Notes: generated from the letters alone by a model not told the origin. Counted from the first letter of the stretch, positions 51,801 to 61,182 are shown. The stretch: 64,000 nt of DNA from Siculibacillus lacustris (GCF_004328075.1 NZ_SJFN01000007.1:81633-145632); one strand, 5' to 3'. Numbers and translations: made by a program.

Positions 51801-54800
51801 GATCTGGAGCCGCCATCGCTTCGCCGCCGACGGCTGGCTGCTGCACGCCCGCGGCAGCCTCGCCGTGTCGCGCCGCGCGCGGCCCGCGCCCTTGGCCGGC
51901 CCGACACCCGAGACGGCGGTGATCGACGGCGCCGCCGCGGTCTATGCGGAAGCGACCCGCACCGGGCTCGACTACGGTCCGGCCTTCCGGGCGGTGAGCG
52001 AGGTCACCCGCGACGACGACACCGTCGAGGCGCGGCTGGACCCGACCCATCTGCCGCAGGGGGTCCGGCCGGACGACTTCGTGATCGAGCCGATGGCCCT
52101 CGACGCCGCCTTCCACGGCCTGTTCGTCGCCCGGCCGCAGCGCGACGGCGAGCGCCGCGCCCATCTGCCGGTGCGCTTCCGGCGGGTCGTGGCGTGGGAG
52201 CCGGGCGTGCCGATCCGGCGGACGATCACCCATCTGGTCCGCGAGACCGACCGCTTCAAGGTGGTGGCGATCTCGCTCCTGTCGGCCGAGGGCGTGGTCG
52301 TCGCCTCGGTCGAAGCGGCGGTGTTGCGCGCGGTCCATCTGTTCAAGACGGCGATCGCCGATCGCACCTTCCGCTCGGTGCCGGTGGCCGCCGATCGTCT
52401 GGTGCCGACCGATCGGCAGAGCGGCGCCGATGCCGAGACGGTGCCCGAGACGCCGACCGCCTGGCTCCTGGTGCGCGCCTTCTGCCTGTCGCTGGCCCGC
52501 CGTCTGACCGCGTCGATCGGAGCCGAGGCGGTGCCGGAAACGGCGCGCCCGTGGTTCGATGCGCTCGCCGATCTGGTGGCGGCCCATGCCGACGCCGCCG
52601 CCCCCGCCCTGCCCTCGCCCGAGGTGCTGCTGGCGACGCTGATGCGGCGCTTCCCGGCCGCCAACGTCGAGATCCGCCTCTGCGCCGAAGCCCTCGAACA
52701 GGCCGAGACCAGCCTCTCCGCCGGCGCCCTGTCGGACCTGCCGGCGGCGATGCGGCAGCGCCTCGAAGCCGATTCGCTGCTCGCCGCGCCGTCGGTGGTG
52801 GCGCTGGCCGTGGCGGTCGGCGATCTCTCCGCGGCGCGGGACACCCGCCTGCGGGTGTTGGCGGTGGCGCCGTTCGGGGCCGGGCTGCGCCGTGCGCTGC
52901 TGCCGCTCGTGCAGGCGGGCCGCCTCGATCTGGCGGTCGCCGCCCTCGACCCGGCGGTGCTCGACGCCCAGCGCGAGGCTTTCGAGGGCGAGAGCGGCAT
53001 CGAATTCCTCGACCTCGCCGGTGCGGCGAGCCCGATCGCCTTCGACGCGCTGGTCGGCCATGCGACCGCGCCGATGGTCGACGGCGAGGCGCTCGCCCGG
53101 GCGGTCGAACGGCTGGTGCCGGGGGCGCCGGTGATCGTCGCGGTGCCGGGCGCCGACGCCACGCTCGACGTGTTGTGCGGTCTGTGGGCCGACGGCCCCG
53201 GTGCGGCCGGCCACGGCCCCTTCCCCGCCGCCGAAGACGTGCTGCGCCGCCTGGAACGGGCGGGGGTCGCCGATCTCGGCGCCACCCCGACCGCCGACGG
53301 GCTCGGCCGGCTGCTGCGCGGACGCGCCGCGCCGCCGACCGCCGCGCCGACGCCGCAAGCCATCGCGATCGCCGTGCTCGGCGAGCGCGACGATCCGACC
53401 CGCGCGACAGACTGGGACGCCGCGGGGACCCTGGTCGACGACGCCGGGCTCGCCCATTGGCTCGCCGAACTCGCGGCCGAGGTCACGCCGACCCTGCTGA
53501 TCCCGCCCCAGGCGCGCGCCGGCGACGCCGTCGAACGGCTCGCGCGGCGGATCGAATCGATCACCCGCATCCTGTCGCGCGCCGACGTCGCCGAGCGCGG
53601 CGTGCGGGTCTTCGTGATCACCGAATCGGCGCGCGCCGGCTGCGGCGACGGCGCGGTCGAGGCGGGCGTGCGCGGCTTCGTGCGGGTGGCGATCAACGAA
53701 TATCCGACCATCGACCTGCGCCAGATCGACCTCGCCCCGACCGGAGCGCCGGAGACCGTGCTTCGGATCGCCGCCGATCCGGGGGCGGAGCGCGAATGGT
53801 TCGTCGAGGCCGAAGGGCCGCTGGTCGAACGCGTCCGCCGCGGCCTCGGCGAGAGCGTGGCGATCGACGGCGAGCGGCGCAGCGTGCTGGCGGTCGAACC
53901 GGCCGCCGGTCTCGACGGGCTGGTGTGGCGGGTCGGCGCGCGCCGACCGCCGATCGGCGACGAGATCGAGATCGCGGTGGCGGCGACCGGCCTCAACTAC
54001 CGCGATCTGCTGGTGGTGCTCGGGATCCTCGACGACGACCTGCTCGGAGCCGGCCACACCGCGGCGTCGATGGGCTTCGAATGCTGCGGCACGGTGGTGC
54101 GGCTCGGGCCGGAAGCGACGCGCTTCCGGGTCGGCGATCGGGTGATGGGCTTTGCCCGCGACGCCTTCGCCTCGCATCTGACCGCCTCCGACTGGCAGTT
54201 CTTCAAGGTGCCCGAGGGCGTCGGCTCGGAAGCCGCGGCGACGGTGCCGGTGGTCTTCGCCACCGCCTGGTATGCGCTGGTCGACCGCGCCCGCCTGAAG
54301 GCCGGCGAGGACGTGCTGGTGCACGGCGCGGCCGGCGGCGTCGGCCTCGCCGCGACCCAGATCGCCCGCCGCCTCGGGGCGCGGGTGCTCGGCACCGCGA
54401 GCAACCCGGCACGCCGGCGGATCGCCCGCTCGGCCGGCGCCGAACTGACCTTCGAGTCCCGCGGCGAACGCTTCGCCGAGGCGATCGAGCACGACATCGG
54501 CGGGGTCGACGTCGTGCTGAATTCGCTGGCCGGCCCGGCGATGGCGGCGAGCTTCCGTCTGGTGCGGCCGTTCGGGCGGTTCATCGAACTGGGCAAGCGC
54601 GACTTCCTCGACAACACGCCGCTGCCGCTGCGGCCCTTCGTGCGCAACGTCGCCTATGACGGCGTCGACCTCGACGAGCTGATCGCCCACGACCGCGGGG
54701 CGGTGACGACGATGATGCGCGAGATCGGCGCGGCCTTTTCGGCGCGCGAGCTGACGCCGGTGCCGCATCAGGTCTACGAGGCCCACGAAATCGCCACCGC

Positions 54801-56124
54801 CTTCCGCTCGATGCAGGCCTCCGAACACGTCGGCAAGATCGTCGTGCGCCCGGCGCGCCACGCCGAGATCGACCGCACGGCTGCGACCTATCACGCCGCG
54901 CCCGGCGTCCAGCTGATCGTCGGCGGCACCGCCGGCTTCGGCTTCGAGACGGCGCGCTGGCTCGCGGCGCGCGGCGCCACGACGCTGATCCTCGCCTCGC
55001 GGCGGGGACGGGTCGAAGACGGCCTCGAGGCCGATCTGGCGACGCTGCGCGCCCATGGCGCGACGGTCGAGACGGTGGCGCTCGACGTCACCGACGCCGC
55101 CGCAGTGGCGGCCCTCGTGGCGCAGGTGGTCGCCGAACACGGACCGATCCGCGGCGTGATCCATGCCGCGGTGCATCTCGACGACGGGCTGATCTCGGGA
55201 CTCACCCCCGAGCGGCTGCGGGCGGTGCTGGCGACCAAGGTCGGCGGGGCGCTCGCCCTCGACGCGGCCACCGCCGATCAACCCCTCGATCATTTCGTGG
55301 TCTATTCCTCGGCGACGACGGTGGTCGGCAGCCCCGGTCAGGCGGCCTATGTCGCGGCCAACGCCTTCCTCGAGGGCTTCGCCCGCACCCGCCGCGCGGC
55401 CGGTCGGCCGGCGCTGGCGATCGGCTGGGGAGCGATTGCCGATGCCGGGATCATCGCCCGCGACCGGGCGCTGGGCGAACGCCTGCGCCGGACCACCGGC
55501 GTGGTCGGAATCCGCTCGGCGGAGGCGCTGGCCCATCTCGGCCGGCTGCTGGCGGCCGGCGCGGCGATCGAGCCGGTGCAGTTCTACACCAACATCGCCC
55601 CGAGCGGCGCGGCGCGCAAACTGGCGCTGCTCGCCAGCCCCGCCTTCGCCGGCCTGCTGTCGACCCACCAGGAAGAGCGGATGGAGGTCGGGTCCGACCT
55701 CGCCGCGCTGATCGCCGGCAAGAGCCGGTCCGAAGCGGTGGCGGGCCTCGCGCAGGTGCTGCGCCGCGAGGTCGCCCACATCCTCAGGATGCCCGAGGCG
55801 CAGATCGATCCCGGCCGGCCGCTCGCCGAACTCGGGCTCGATTCGCTGATGGCGCTCGAGCTGCACATGGGGATCGAACGGCTGTCGGGCGCCCAGCTGC
55901 CGATGGTCGGCACCGCCGATCGGCGGATCGCCGACATCGCCGCGACCATCTACGACCAGCTGACCGGCGCCGAGCAGTCGTCGCCCGAGGCGACGGTGGT
56001 CGAGCGGGAACGGGCCGAGATCCTCGATCTCGCCGCGACCCATGCGGTCGGCGAGGTGACGCTCGAGCAGGTCGATGCCCTGCGCGAGCGGGTGGTGGCC
56101 AACCCCGGCGACCGACCCGCATGA
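48811..56124 (+). CDS. Fully reducing type I polyketide synthase (KS-AT-DH-pseudoMT-pseudoKR-ER-KR-ACP)
   Basis: A 2437-residue single-module synthase. Ketosynthase (about 10-430): Cys180 in DSACSSS, His315 in EAHGTGT, His353 in NVGHLEAA. Acyltransferase (about 530-830): Ser627 in GHSMGE. Dehydratase (about 905-1190): His934 in H-x3-G-x4-P and Asp1098 in LDAAFHG. About 1200-1690: a decayed methyltransferase (RVLAVAPFGAGLRRALLPL lacks the glycine-rich SAM loop) and a structural pseudo-KR. Enoylreductase (about 1691-2019) with HGAAGGVGLAA. Ketoreductase (about 2030-2277): GGTAGFG, Ser2166/2167, Tyr2180, and LDD for B-type reduction. ACP: Ser2345 in GLDSL. No thioesterase. All active domains needed for an alkyl chain are present; a single module implies iterative use. 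ATG 48811 has GAGA at 8 bases; ATG 48805 is also possible. The stop overlaps the oxoamine synthase start. Confidence 0.93.
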   Translation: MSFRPGLSASQIAVVGAACRVPGAGSTDAFWELLTRGDCSVVDRPVGRWNVERFLRPGAPEPGFTYSFAGGYLDDPFAFDPAPFGLSPREARQMDPQQRLLLEIAWIALEDAGLAPADLATQTVGVYVGASAVDHQAHASIDPAIMESHYMSGNSLSILSNRISYVFDLRGPSFTLDSACSSSFVALAEAVAALEAGRIDTAIVGGVNLLLTPVPFIGFSQARMLSPTGRSRPFSQDADGYVRSEGAAAVVLRRLADARAAGDRVRGVVLGTAVNSDGRTTGISLPSLDGQKRLLGDLYGHLGLDPDALAFIEAHGTGTKVGDPIEATAIGDVLAKRRARPLPIGSVKSNVGHLEAASGLVGFLKTLLALEHRLLPPSLHCTRTNELIDFDAANLTVVRTALPLATDRGPLVAGICNYGFGGTNAHVVLGEGDAAAIVPEATEAEASDAPLLVVSAATREALSARLGQTATLLEAGAPIAAVAATLGHRRAILPVRFAVSTAAGDAVAATLRRFAAGGAEGDGAFGQAASEARPIAWVFSGNGGQYERMGAVAYARSAAFRREIDDLDRRFRPLAGWSIAAALETGLSAERLARTSICQPILYAIQSALAAVAKARGLRPAVVFGHSMGEVAAAEAAGILDRDDALKLIHFRSLRQEEVRGEGRMLVVAAAEAQLTDLIADFGSPRIEIAAINGPASATVSGPDADLTAFARRCRRARVATVALDIDYPFHSSALDRVEAEIVADLADLAPHAGDIPFLSTVTATMVEGAALTGDYWWTNLRRPVHFAAAVDRAIDLGIHDFHEIGPAPILTGAIRDCLRAREVDGRVFGTLSQKDQDLGDPVAGMVARMVAHGAGFDRTAMFGPRPRRALALPAYPFQDTDHLLSGTAEAMTALGTTWGATPLHPLLGARLADGSAEWRSLIDPVLVPWLGDHRVDGGIVVPAAALIETALAAARELLGTGPLEIGEFDISKALTLAPGEIREIATRWSDQTRTIEIWSRHRFAADGWLLHARGSLAVSRRARPAPLAGPTPETAVIDGAAAVYAEATRTGLDYGPAFRAVSEVTRDDDTVEARLDPTHLPQGVRPDDFVIEPMALDAAFHGLFVARPQRDGERRAHLPVRFRRVVAWEPGVPIRRTITHLVRETDRFKVVAISLLSAEGVVVASVEAAVLRAVHLFKTAIADRTFRSVPVAADRLVPTDRQSGADAETVPETPTAWLLVRAFCLSLARRLTASIGAEAVPETARPWFDALADLVAAHADAAAPALPSPEVLLATLMRRFPAANVEIRLCAEALEQAETSLSAGALSDLPAAMRQRLEADSLLAAPSVVALAVAVGDLSAARDTRLRVLAVAPFGAGLRRALLPLVQAGRLDLAVAALDPAVLDAQREAFEGESGIEFLDLAGAASPIAFDALVGHATAPMVDGEALARAVERLVPGAPVIVAVPGADATLDVLCGLWADGPGAAGHGPFPAAEDVLRRLERAGVADLGATPTADGLGRLLRGRAAPPTAAPTPQAIAIAVLGERDDPTRATDWDAAGTLVDDAGLAHWLAELAAEVTPTLLIPPQARAGDAVERLARRIESITRILSRADVAERGVRVFVITESARAGCGDGAVEAGVRGFVRVAINEYPTIDLRQIDLAPTGAPETVLRIAADPGAEREWFVEAEGPLVERVRRGLGESVAIDGERRSVLAVEPAAGLDGLVWRVGARRPPIGDEIEIAVAATGLNYRDLLVVLGILDDDLLGAGHTAASMGFECCGTVVRLGPEATRFRVGDRVMGFARDAFASHLTASDWQFFKVPEGVGSEAAATVPVVFATAWYALVDRARLKAGEDVLVHGAAGGVGLAATQIARRLGARVLGTASNPARRRIARSAGAELTFESRGERFAEAIEHDIGGVDVVLNSLAGPAMAASFRLVRPFGRFIELGKRDFLDNTPLPLRPFVRNVAYDGVDLDELIAHDRGAVTTMMREIGAAFSARELTPVPHQVYEAHEIATAFRSMQASEHVGKIVVRPARHAEIDRTAATYHAAPGVQLIVGGTAGFGFETARWLAARGATTLILASRRGRVEDGLEADLATLRAHGATVETVALDVTDAAAVAALVAQVVAEHGPIRGVIHAAVHLDDGLISGLTPERLRAVLATKVGGALALDAATADQPLDHFVVYSSATTVVGSPGQAAYVAANAFLEGFARTRRAAGRPALAIGWGAIADAGIIARDRALGERLRRTTGVVGIRSAEALAHLGRLLAAGAAIEPVQFYTNIAPSGAARKLALLASPAFAGLLSTHQEERMEVGSDLAALIAGKSRSEAVAGLAQVLRREVAHILRMPEAQIDPGRPLAELGLDSLMALELHMGIERLSGAQLPMVGTADRRIADIAATIYDQLTGAEQSSPEATVVERERAEILDLAATHAVGEVTLEQVDALRERVVANPGDRPA

Positions 56125-57455
56125 CCCCCGCCGACGACAGCCCGCTGTCCGATGCCGAACTCGCCCGCCTGCTCGACGCAATGCAGACCGGGCCGCAGGC
56201 GCTCGCCGCCGATCGCGGGGCGCGGCGGCGGCATGTGGCCACCCCGAGCTTCGAGGGGCATCCGCTGTGGCGCGAGATGCGCCTGCATCGCGAGGTGGCG
56301 ACGGCGATCGGCGTCGAAGATCCCTATTACCGCTCGCACGCGGGTCGCGCCGGCGCGACCTCGACGATCGACGGGCGGGCGGTGATCAACTTCGCCTCCT
56401 ACGATTATCTCGGCCTCAACGGCCATCCGGAGATCGTCGCGGCAACGGCGGACGCGACCGCGCGCTTCGGTACCTCGGTGTCGGCGAGCCGGATCAGCGC
56501 CGGGGAACGGCCGATCCACCGCGCGCTCGAGACGGCGCTGGCCGCCAACTACGAGGCGGAGGACGCGATCGCCTTCGTCTCCGGCCATGCCGGGGCGGTG
56601 TCGACGCTGGCGACCTTGATGGGACCTGCCGACCTGATCGTCCACGATGCGGTGATCCACAATTGCATCGTCGTCGGCGCCCAGCTCTCCGGAGCCAAGC
56701 GCCGCCTGTTTCCGCACAACGACCTCGAGGCGCTGGACGAGATCCTGGCGCAGGAGCGCGACCGGGTCGAACGGGTGCTGGTGGTCAGCGAGGGCCTGTT
56801 CTCGATGGACGGCGACGGGCCGGATCTGGCGCGGCTGATCGAGCTCAAGACCCGCTGGGGCGCCCATCTGATGATCGACGACGCCCATGGGCTCGGCGTC
56901 CTGGGGGCGCGCGGGCGCGGCCTGCACGAGTACCAGGGGGTCGATCCCGCCGGGGTCGATCTGTGGCTCGGCACCTTGTCCAAGACGCTGGTCAGCTGCG
57001 GCGGTTACGTCGCCGCCAACGGCGTGGTGGTCGACATCCTCAAGCACCATGCCCCGGGCTTCGTCTATTCGGTCGGCATGCCGGCGGCGGTGGCGGCAGC
57101 GTCGGTGGCGGCACTCGACCTGATGAACCGCGAGCCCGAGCGGGTGGCGCGTCTGCAGAGCCTGTCGCGACGTCTGCGCGACGGGCTCGCAGCCGTGGGG
57201 CTCGACGTCGGCACCAGTTGGGGGCTCGGCATCGTGCCGGTGATCGTCGGCGACACGCTGCGCACCGTCCGCCTCGCCCAGGCCCTGCTCGAACGGGGCA
57301 TCAACGCCTTCCCGGTGCTGCCGCCGGGCGTCCCGGAAAAGTCGGCGCGGTTGCGCTTCTTCGTCAACGCCAGCCACGACGCGGCGCAGATCGACGCGGC
57401 GATCGACGCGACCGTCGACGAAGCCCGCCGCCTCGGCGTGGTCGCCGAGGCGTGA
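56121..57455 (+). CDS. Alpha-oxoamine synthase (serine palmitoyltransferase family)
   Basis: A 444-residue PLP enzyme of the family of serine palmitoyltransferase, KBL, ALAS and BioF. Lys288 in LGTLSKTLVSCGGY is the Schiff-base lysine; DDAHGLGVLG holds the cofactor-binding Asp and His, and INFASYDYLGL is the typical N-terminal motif. An extra N-terminal part of about 90 residues (HPLWREMRLHREVATAIGVE) is common in members paired with polyketide synthases. It overlaps the synthase stop by four bases (ATGA). It should attack the ACP-bound chain with a decarboxylated amino acid, releasing a 2-amino-3-ketone. Serine, alanine and glycine are possible co-substrates. The synthase has no thioesterase, so this is its likely release step. 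Confidence 0.9.
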   Translation: MTPADDSPLSDAELARLLDAMQTGPQALAADRGARRRHVATPSFEGHPLWREMRLHREVATAIGVEDPYYRSHAGRAGATSTIDGRAVINFASYDYLGLNGHPEIVAATADATARFGTSVSASRISAGERPIHRALETALAANYEAEDAIAFVSGHAGAVSTLATLMGPADLIVHDAVIHNCIVVGAQLSGAKRRLFPHNDLEALDEILAQERDRVERVLVVSEGLFSMDGDGPDLARLIELKTRWGAHLMIDDAHGLGVLGARGRGLHEYQGVDPAGVDLWLGTLSKTLVSCGGYVAANGVVVDILKHHAPGFVYSVGMPAAVAAASVAALDLMNREPERVARLQSLSRRLRDGLAAVGLDVGTSWGLGIVPVIVGDTLRTVRLAQALLERGINAFPVLPPGVPEKSARLRFFVNASHDAAQIDAAIDATVDEARRLGVVAEA

Positions 57456-57471
57456 GACGCGGCGTCGTCGG

Positions 57472-59157
57472 TCAGGCGGCGCGGACGCCCGCCAGGAAGC
57501 CGTCGACCTCCCGACGCAGCAGTTCCGACTGGCGGGAGAGATCGCCGGCGGCGATCAGCACCTGATTGGCCGCGACGCTCGATTCCTCGGCGGCGCGGGT
57601 GACGCCGCTGATGTTGCTCGACACTTCGTGGGTGCCGCGTGAGGCCTGCTGGACGTTGCGGGCGATCTCCTGGGTGGCGGCGCTCTGTTCCTCGACCGCG
57701 CCGGCGATCGCCGACGAGATCTGGTTCATGTCCTGGATGGTGCGGCCGATGTCGTGGATCTTGGAGGCGGCGAGCTTGGTCGAGGCCTGGACCGCGCCGA
57801 TCTGGGCGCCGATCTCGGCGGTCGCCTTGGCGGTCTGTTCGGCGAGGCCCTTGACCTCGGAGGCGACCACCGCGAAGCCGCGACCGGCGGCGCCGGCCCG
57901 CGCCGCTTCGATGGTGGCGTTGAGGGCGAGCAGGTTGGTCTGCGAGGCGATGTCGTTGATCAGGCCGACGATCGAGCCGATCTTCTCGACCGCGCTGGCG
58001 AGACCCCCGACCTCGGTGTTGGTCTCTTCCGCCTCGCCCACCGCCTTGGCGGCGATGCGCGACGACTGCTCGACCTGACGGGCGATCTCGCGCACCGACG
58101 AGGCCAGTTCTTCGGCGGAGGCCGCAACGGTCTGGACGTTGGCGGAGGCTTCTTCCGACGCCGAGGACACCGCCATCGACTGGGAGGAGGTCTCTTCGGC
58201 CGACGAGGTCAGGGTCGAGGCGGTCGACTGGAGTTCGGTGGCGGCGGCGGAGACCAGGGCGACGATGCCCCCGACCGCCTTGTCGAAGCGATCGGCGAGT
58301 TCGTGCATGGCCTTGCGCTTCTCCGCCTCGAGGCGGGCGGCGGCGGCGGACTGCTCGGCCTCGAGCCGGCGCATTTCGATGGCATTGGTGCGGAACACCG
58401 CGACGGCCCGGGCCATCACCCCGACTTCGTCGCCGCGCTCGGCGGACTCGACCGGGCGGTCGAGCTCGCCGCGGGCGAGACTCTCCATGCGCACCGCCAG
58501 GGCGTCGAGCGGCCGCGAGATGCCGCCCAGCGACAGCCAGATCATCAGGCCGAGGACCACCGCGATGGCGGTGCCGACGAAAGCCATTTCGACCTTCACG
58601 GCCGAGGCGGCGTCGGAATCGGCGCGGTCGGCGAGGGCCTTGGCCTGCTCGCTCATCTTGGCGACGTCCTTGGTGATCTCGGTCTTCAGGGCGTCGAGCG
58701 GGCGATCGAAGTGTTCGGTGAGCATGGCATAGGCGGCGTCGTGCTGGCCCTTGGCGGCGAGATCGCCGGCCTGACGGCCGATGCGCACCACCTCGGCGAA
58801 GGCGGCGGTATAGCGATCGAAGTCGGCGGCGCGGCTCGGCTGCGCCTTCTTGGCGTCCGCCACCAATTCACCGAACTCCTTCACGGTCACGTCGAAGCGC
58901 CCGTAGAGCTCGCGGATCTCGGCGGGGTCGGTGCGCGACAGGCCGCGATAGGCGATGTCGCCGTTGCGGAAGGTGCGTTGATTGGCCCGCGACAGGGCGA
59001 GCGCCGCGGCCTGTTCGCCGTCCATGACCGCCTGGGCCTGAGAGGAGACGCGCGCAGCGGTGAGCCCGCCGAAGATCACGGCGCCGACCGCGACCAGTGA
59101 GATGGCGAGAAGACCGGCGATGATCTTGGTCGGGATTCGAATATCGGAAATGCGCAT
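57472..59157 (-). CDS. Methyl-accepting chemotaxis protein
   Basis: A 561-residue chemoreceptor. A first membrane segment (about residues 12-32, [20 protein letters not shown]), a periplasmic four-helix-type sensor domain (about 33-190) and a second segment ([20 protein letters not shown]) lead to a HAMP domain ([20 protein letters not shown]) and a signalling domain whose tip reads [20 protein letters not shown] and [20 protein letters not shown]. It has no C-terminal pentapeptide for methylation enzymes. AGAGGA lies about 8 bases before the ATG. The ligand is unknown. It is convergent with the oxoamine synthase gene, so it is not part of that operon. Confidence 0.92.
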   Translation of the reverse strand: MRISDIRIPTKIIAGLLAISLVAVGAVIFGGLTAARVSSQAQAVMDGEQAAALALSRANQRTFRNGDIAYRGLSRTDPAEIRELYGRFDVTVKEFGELVADAKKAQPSRAADFDRYTAAFAEVVRIGRQAGDLAAKGQHDAAYAMLTEHFDRPLDALKTEITKDVAKMSEQAKALADRADSDAASAVKVEMAFVGTAIAVVLGLMIWLSLGGISRPLDALAVRMESLARGELDRPVESAERGDEVGVMARAVAVFRTNAIEMRRLEAEQSAAAARLEAEKRKAMHELADRFDKAVGGIVALVSAAATELQSTASTLTSSAEETSSQSMAVSSASEEASANVQTVAASAEELASSVREIARQVEQSSRIAAKAVGEAEETNTEVGGLASAVEKIGSIVGLINDIASQTNLLALNATIEAARAGAAGRGFAVVASEVKGLAEQTAKATAEIGAQIGAVQASTKLAASKIHDIGRTIQDMNQISSAIAGAVEEQSAATQEIARNVQQASRGTHEVSSNISGVTRAAEESSVAANQVLIAAGDLSRQSELLRREVDGFLAGVRAA

Positions 59158-59431
59158 GATCCGGTCCTCTTCGACCGCGGGTCGGTCGAGCGGAGGATCG
59201 GTCCAGCATGGTTAAAAACTTCTTAATTTCAAAGCGTGGTCTCGGGACACGCGCGCGAATAGGTAGTCGACGGGAAGACTATTATAGGAGAACGAGCGGC
59301 TTTTTCATAATTTACGCTGCGTAACATCTTCAAGCACCCTGAAATCTACCCTTGTCCATTTTTACGATACCCCTGCGGCAATCTGTCCGTGTGCAAGAAA
59401 TCGGATTCGCGGGTTTTCCCGCAACCGGAGG
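59158..59431. promoter_or_regulatory. AT-richer region between chemoreceptor and aroC
   Basis: This 274-bp stretch carries the chemoreceptor promoter and the end of aroC. A hairpin GCGGG-TTTT-CCCGC at 59409-59422 lies just after the aroC stop (minus strand) and may be its terminator, although no T-run follows. The rest, from 59215 to 59390, is AT-rich and has no open frame of note. Confidence 0.4.
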
Positions 59432-60538
59432 TCACCGTCCGGTCTGGCCGCGGTGGCGCAGGGCATGGTCGGCCAGCGTGATCGCCATCATCGCCTCGGC
59501 GACCGGCACCGCGCGAATGCCGACGCAAGGGTCGTGGCGGCCCTTGGTGGCGAGGTCGACCTCGGCGCCGTGCCGGTCGACGGTGTGGCGGGCGGTGAGG
59601 ATCGACGAAGTCGGCTTGACCGCGAGGCGGGCGACGATCGGCTGGCCCGAGGCGATGCCGCCGAGGATGCCGCCGGCGTGGTTCGACAGGAACTGCGGCC
59701 GGCCGTCGGGGCCGCGGCGGATCTCGTCGGCATTGGTCTCGCCGGAGAGCTCGGCGGCGGCGAAACCGTCGCCGATCTCGACGCCCTTGACCGCGTTGAT
59801 CGACATCAGCGCCGCGGCGATGTCCTGATCGAGCTTGCCGTAGAGGGGCGCGCCCCAGCCGGCGGGCACGCCTTCGGCGACCACTTCGAGCACCGCGCCG
59901 ACCGACGATCCGGCCTTGCGGATGCGGTCGAGGTGCTCCTCGAAGCGGACGGCCGCCTCGGCATCGGGCGAGAAGAAGGGATTGGCGTCGACCTGCGCCC
60001 AGTCCCAGTTGAGGCGATCGATCGCCTCGCTGCCGATCTGCACCAGGGCGGCGCGGATGGTGACGCCGCCCGGGACCAGAGCGTCGAGGACCTTGCGGGC
60101 GACCGCGCCGGCGGCGACCCGCGAGGCGGTCTCGCGCGCCGAGGAGCGACCGCCGCCGCGGTAGTCGCGCACCCCGTATTTGGCGTCGTAGGTGAAGTCG
60201 GCGTGGCCCGGGCGATAGGCGTCGCGGATCGCGGCGTAGTCCTTGGAGCGCTGGTCGGTGTTGCGGATCATCAGCGAGATCGGCGTGCCGGTGGTGCGCG
60301 GTCCGTCGGTGCGGTCGTCCTCGAACACCCCGGAGAGGATCTCGACGCGGTCCTCTTCGCGGCGCTGGGTGACGAAGCGGCTCTGGCCGGGCTTGCGGCG
60401 GTCGAGATCGGCCTGGATGTCCTCGGCGGTGAGGCGGATGCCGGGCGGGCAGCCGTCGACGACGGCACCGATCGCCGGGCCGTGGCTCTCGCCCCAGGTG
60501 GTGACGCGAAACAGATGTCCGAAGGTATTGTGCGACAT
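59432..60538 (-). CDS. aroC: Chorismate synthase
   Basis: A 368-residue chorismate synthase, last enzyme of the shikimate pathway, which converts EPSP to chorismate with reduced FMN. The N-terminus [20 protein letters not shown], the middle motif [20 protein letters not shown] and the C-terminal [13 protein letters not shown] and [19 protein letters not shown] are the three family signatures. ATG 60538 is used; a GTG six bases upstream is in frame. It is the clearest housekeeping gene of the window. A histidine phosphatase lies nearby, as in other alphaproteobacteria. Confidence 0.97.
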   Translation of the reverse strand: MSHNTFGHLFRVTTWGESHGPAIGAVVDGCPPGIRLTAEDIQADLDRRKPGQSRFVTQRREEDRVEILSGVFEDDRTDGPRTTGTPISLMIRNTDQRSKDYAAIRDAYRPGHADFTYDAKYGVRDYRGGGRSSARETASRVAAGAVARKVLDALVPGGVTIRAALVQIGSEAIDRLNWDWAQVDANPFFSPDAEAAVRFEEHLDRIRKAGSSVGAVLEVVAEGVPAGWGAPLYGKLDQDIAAALMSINAVKGVEIGDGFAAAELSGETNADEIRRGPDGRPQFLSNHAGGILGGIASGQPIVARLAVKPTSSILTARHTVDRHGAEVDLATKGRHDPCVGIRAVPVAEAMMAITLADHALRHRGQTGR

Positions 60539-60639
60539 GACCACCGACCGAAGGGAGGAACAAGGGTTCGATCGGTGTTAGGGCAAGGGTCGGCGGCCGT
60601 CAAACCCGGCGGCCGACGGCGGCGGCCGGCGGCATTCGA

Positions 60640-61047
60640 TCACTTGACGTCGACCTCGAAGGATCGGCTCTCGGTATGGGTACCGATGCGCCCTCCGTCA
60701 TAGGCATTCATCTGCAGTTCGACGGCGAAGGCGTCGGGGCCGCGATAGCCGGGGGTCGAACGGTAGACGACGTAGACCCCGAGAACCGACTTGCCGGTAC
60801 AGTTCCCCTCGCGCACCACCGTCTGCCCGCGCTCGATCGAGAGCGTTCCGTGCTGCGGTTGCGTCGCCACCCGGAGGTTGGGCAGGGCCGCGCCCATGCA
60901 GGTGACCGGCGAATAGGCGCCGCCGCCGAACACCGCCGTCGGGACGCCCGACTTGACCGGACGCCGATCCTCGGCGAGCGCCGGCGTGGCGATCAAGGCC
61001 GCGCCCGAGACCAAACCGACCATTCCCACGAGCCACGATCCGCGCAT
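60640..61047 (-). CDS. Small secreted protein, tandem paralogue 1
   Basis: A 135-residue exported protein of unknown function. A signal peptide (MRGSWLVGMVGLVSGAALIA to ALA) ends near residue 25. Two conserved cysteines (TCMGAALPNLRV and EGNCTGKSV) probably form a disulfide. The mature part looks beta-rich, with QPQHGTLSIERGQ and STPGYRGPDAFAVEL. It is clearly homologous to the next gene upstream (61301-61714), sharing CMGAA-P-RV, PQHG, GNC-GK, YRS--GY-GPD-FAVE and RIGTHT. GGGAG precedes the ATG. An Ig-like or carbohydrate-binding fold is possible. Confidence 0.75.
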   Translation of the reverse strand: MRGSWLVGMVGLVSGAALIATPALAEDRRPVKSGVPTAVFGGGAYSPVTCMGAALPNLRVATQPQHGTLSIERGQTVVREGNCTGKSVLGVYVVYRSTPGYRGPDAFAVELQMNAYDGGRIGTHTESRSFEVDVK

Positions 61048-61143
61048 CACGCTCTCCCACGGTCGCCCCGCCGCGCGAACGCTTCGCCGCCTCAGGACTG
61101 CACCTTCAAGTTGCGGCCCCACCTTAGTGGGACGACCGGGATG

Positions 61144-61182
61144 CGTCGATAACGAGGACTACGCAGGCGATGCGCGGTCGCG
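61144..61182. repeat. 39-bp upstream repeat, copy A
   Basis: This 39-bp sequence, upstream of paralogue 1, matches copy B (61819-61857), upstream of paralogue 2, at 33 of 39 positions without gaps. Each copy lies about 100 bp before the start of its gene, so the repeat was probably duplicated with the gene and may carry promoter or regulator sites. Confidence 0.7.

Noticed and set aside
48724..56181. Very long open frame antisense to the polyketide synthase
   Set aside because: It is the mirror of a strongly coding GC-rich gene, composed mostly of arginine, histidine, glycine, aspartate and glutamate with no recognisable domain; the plus strand has all catalytic motifs.
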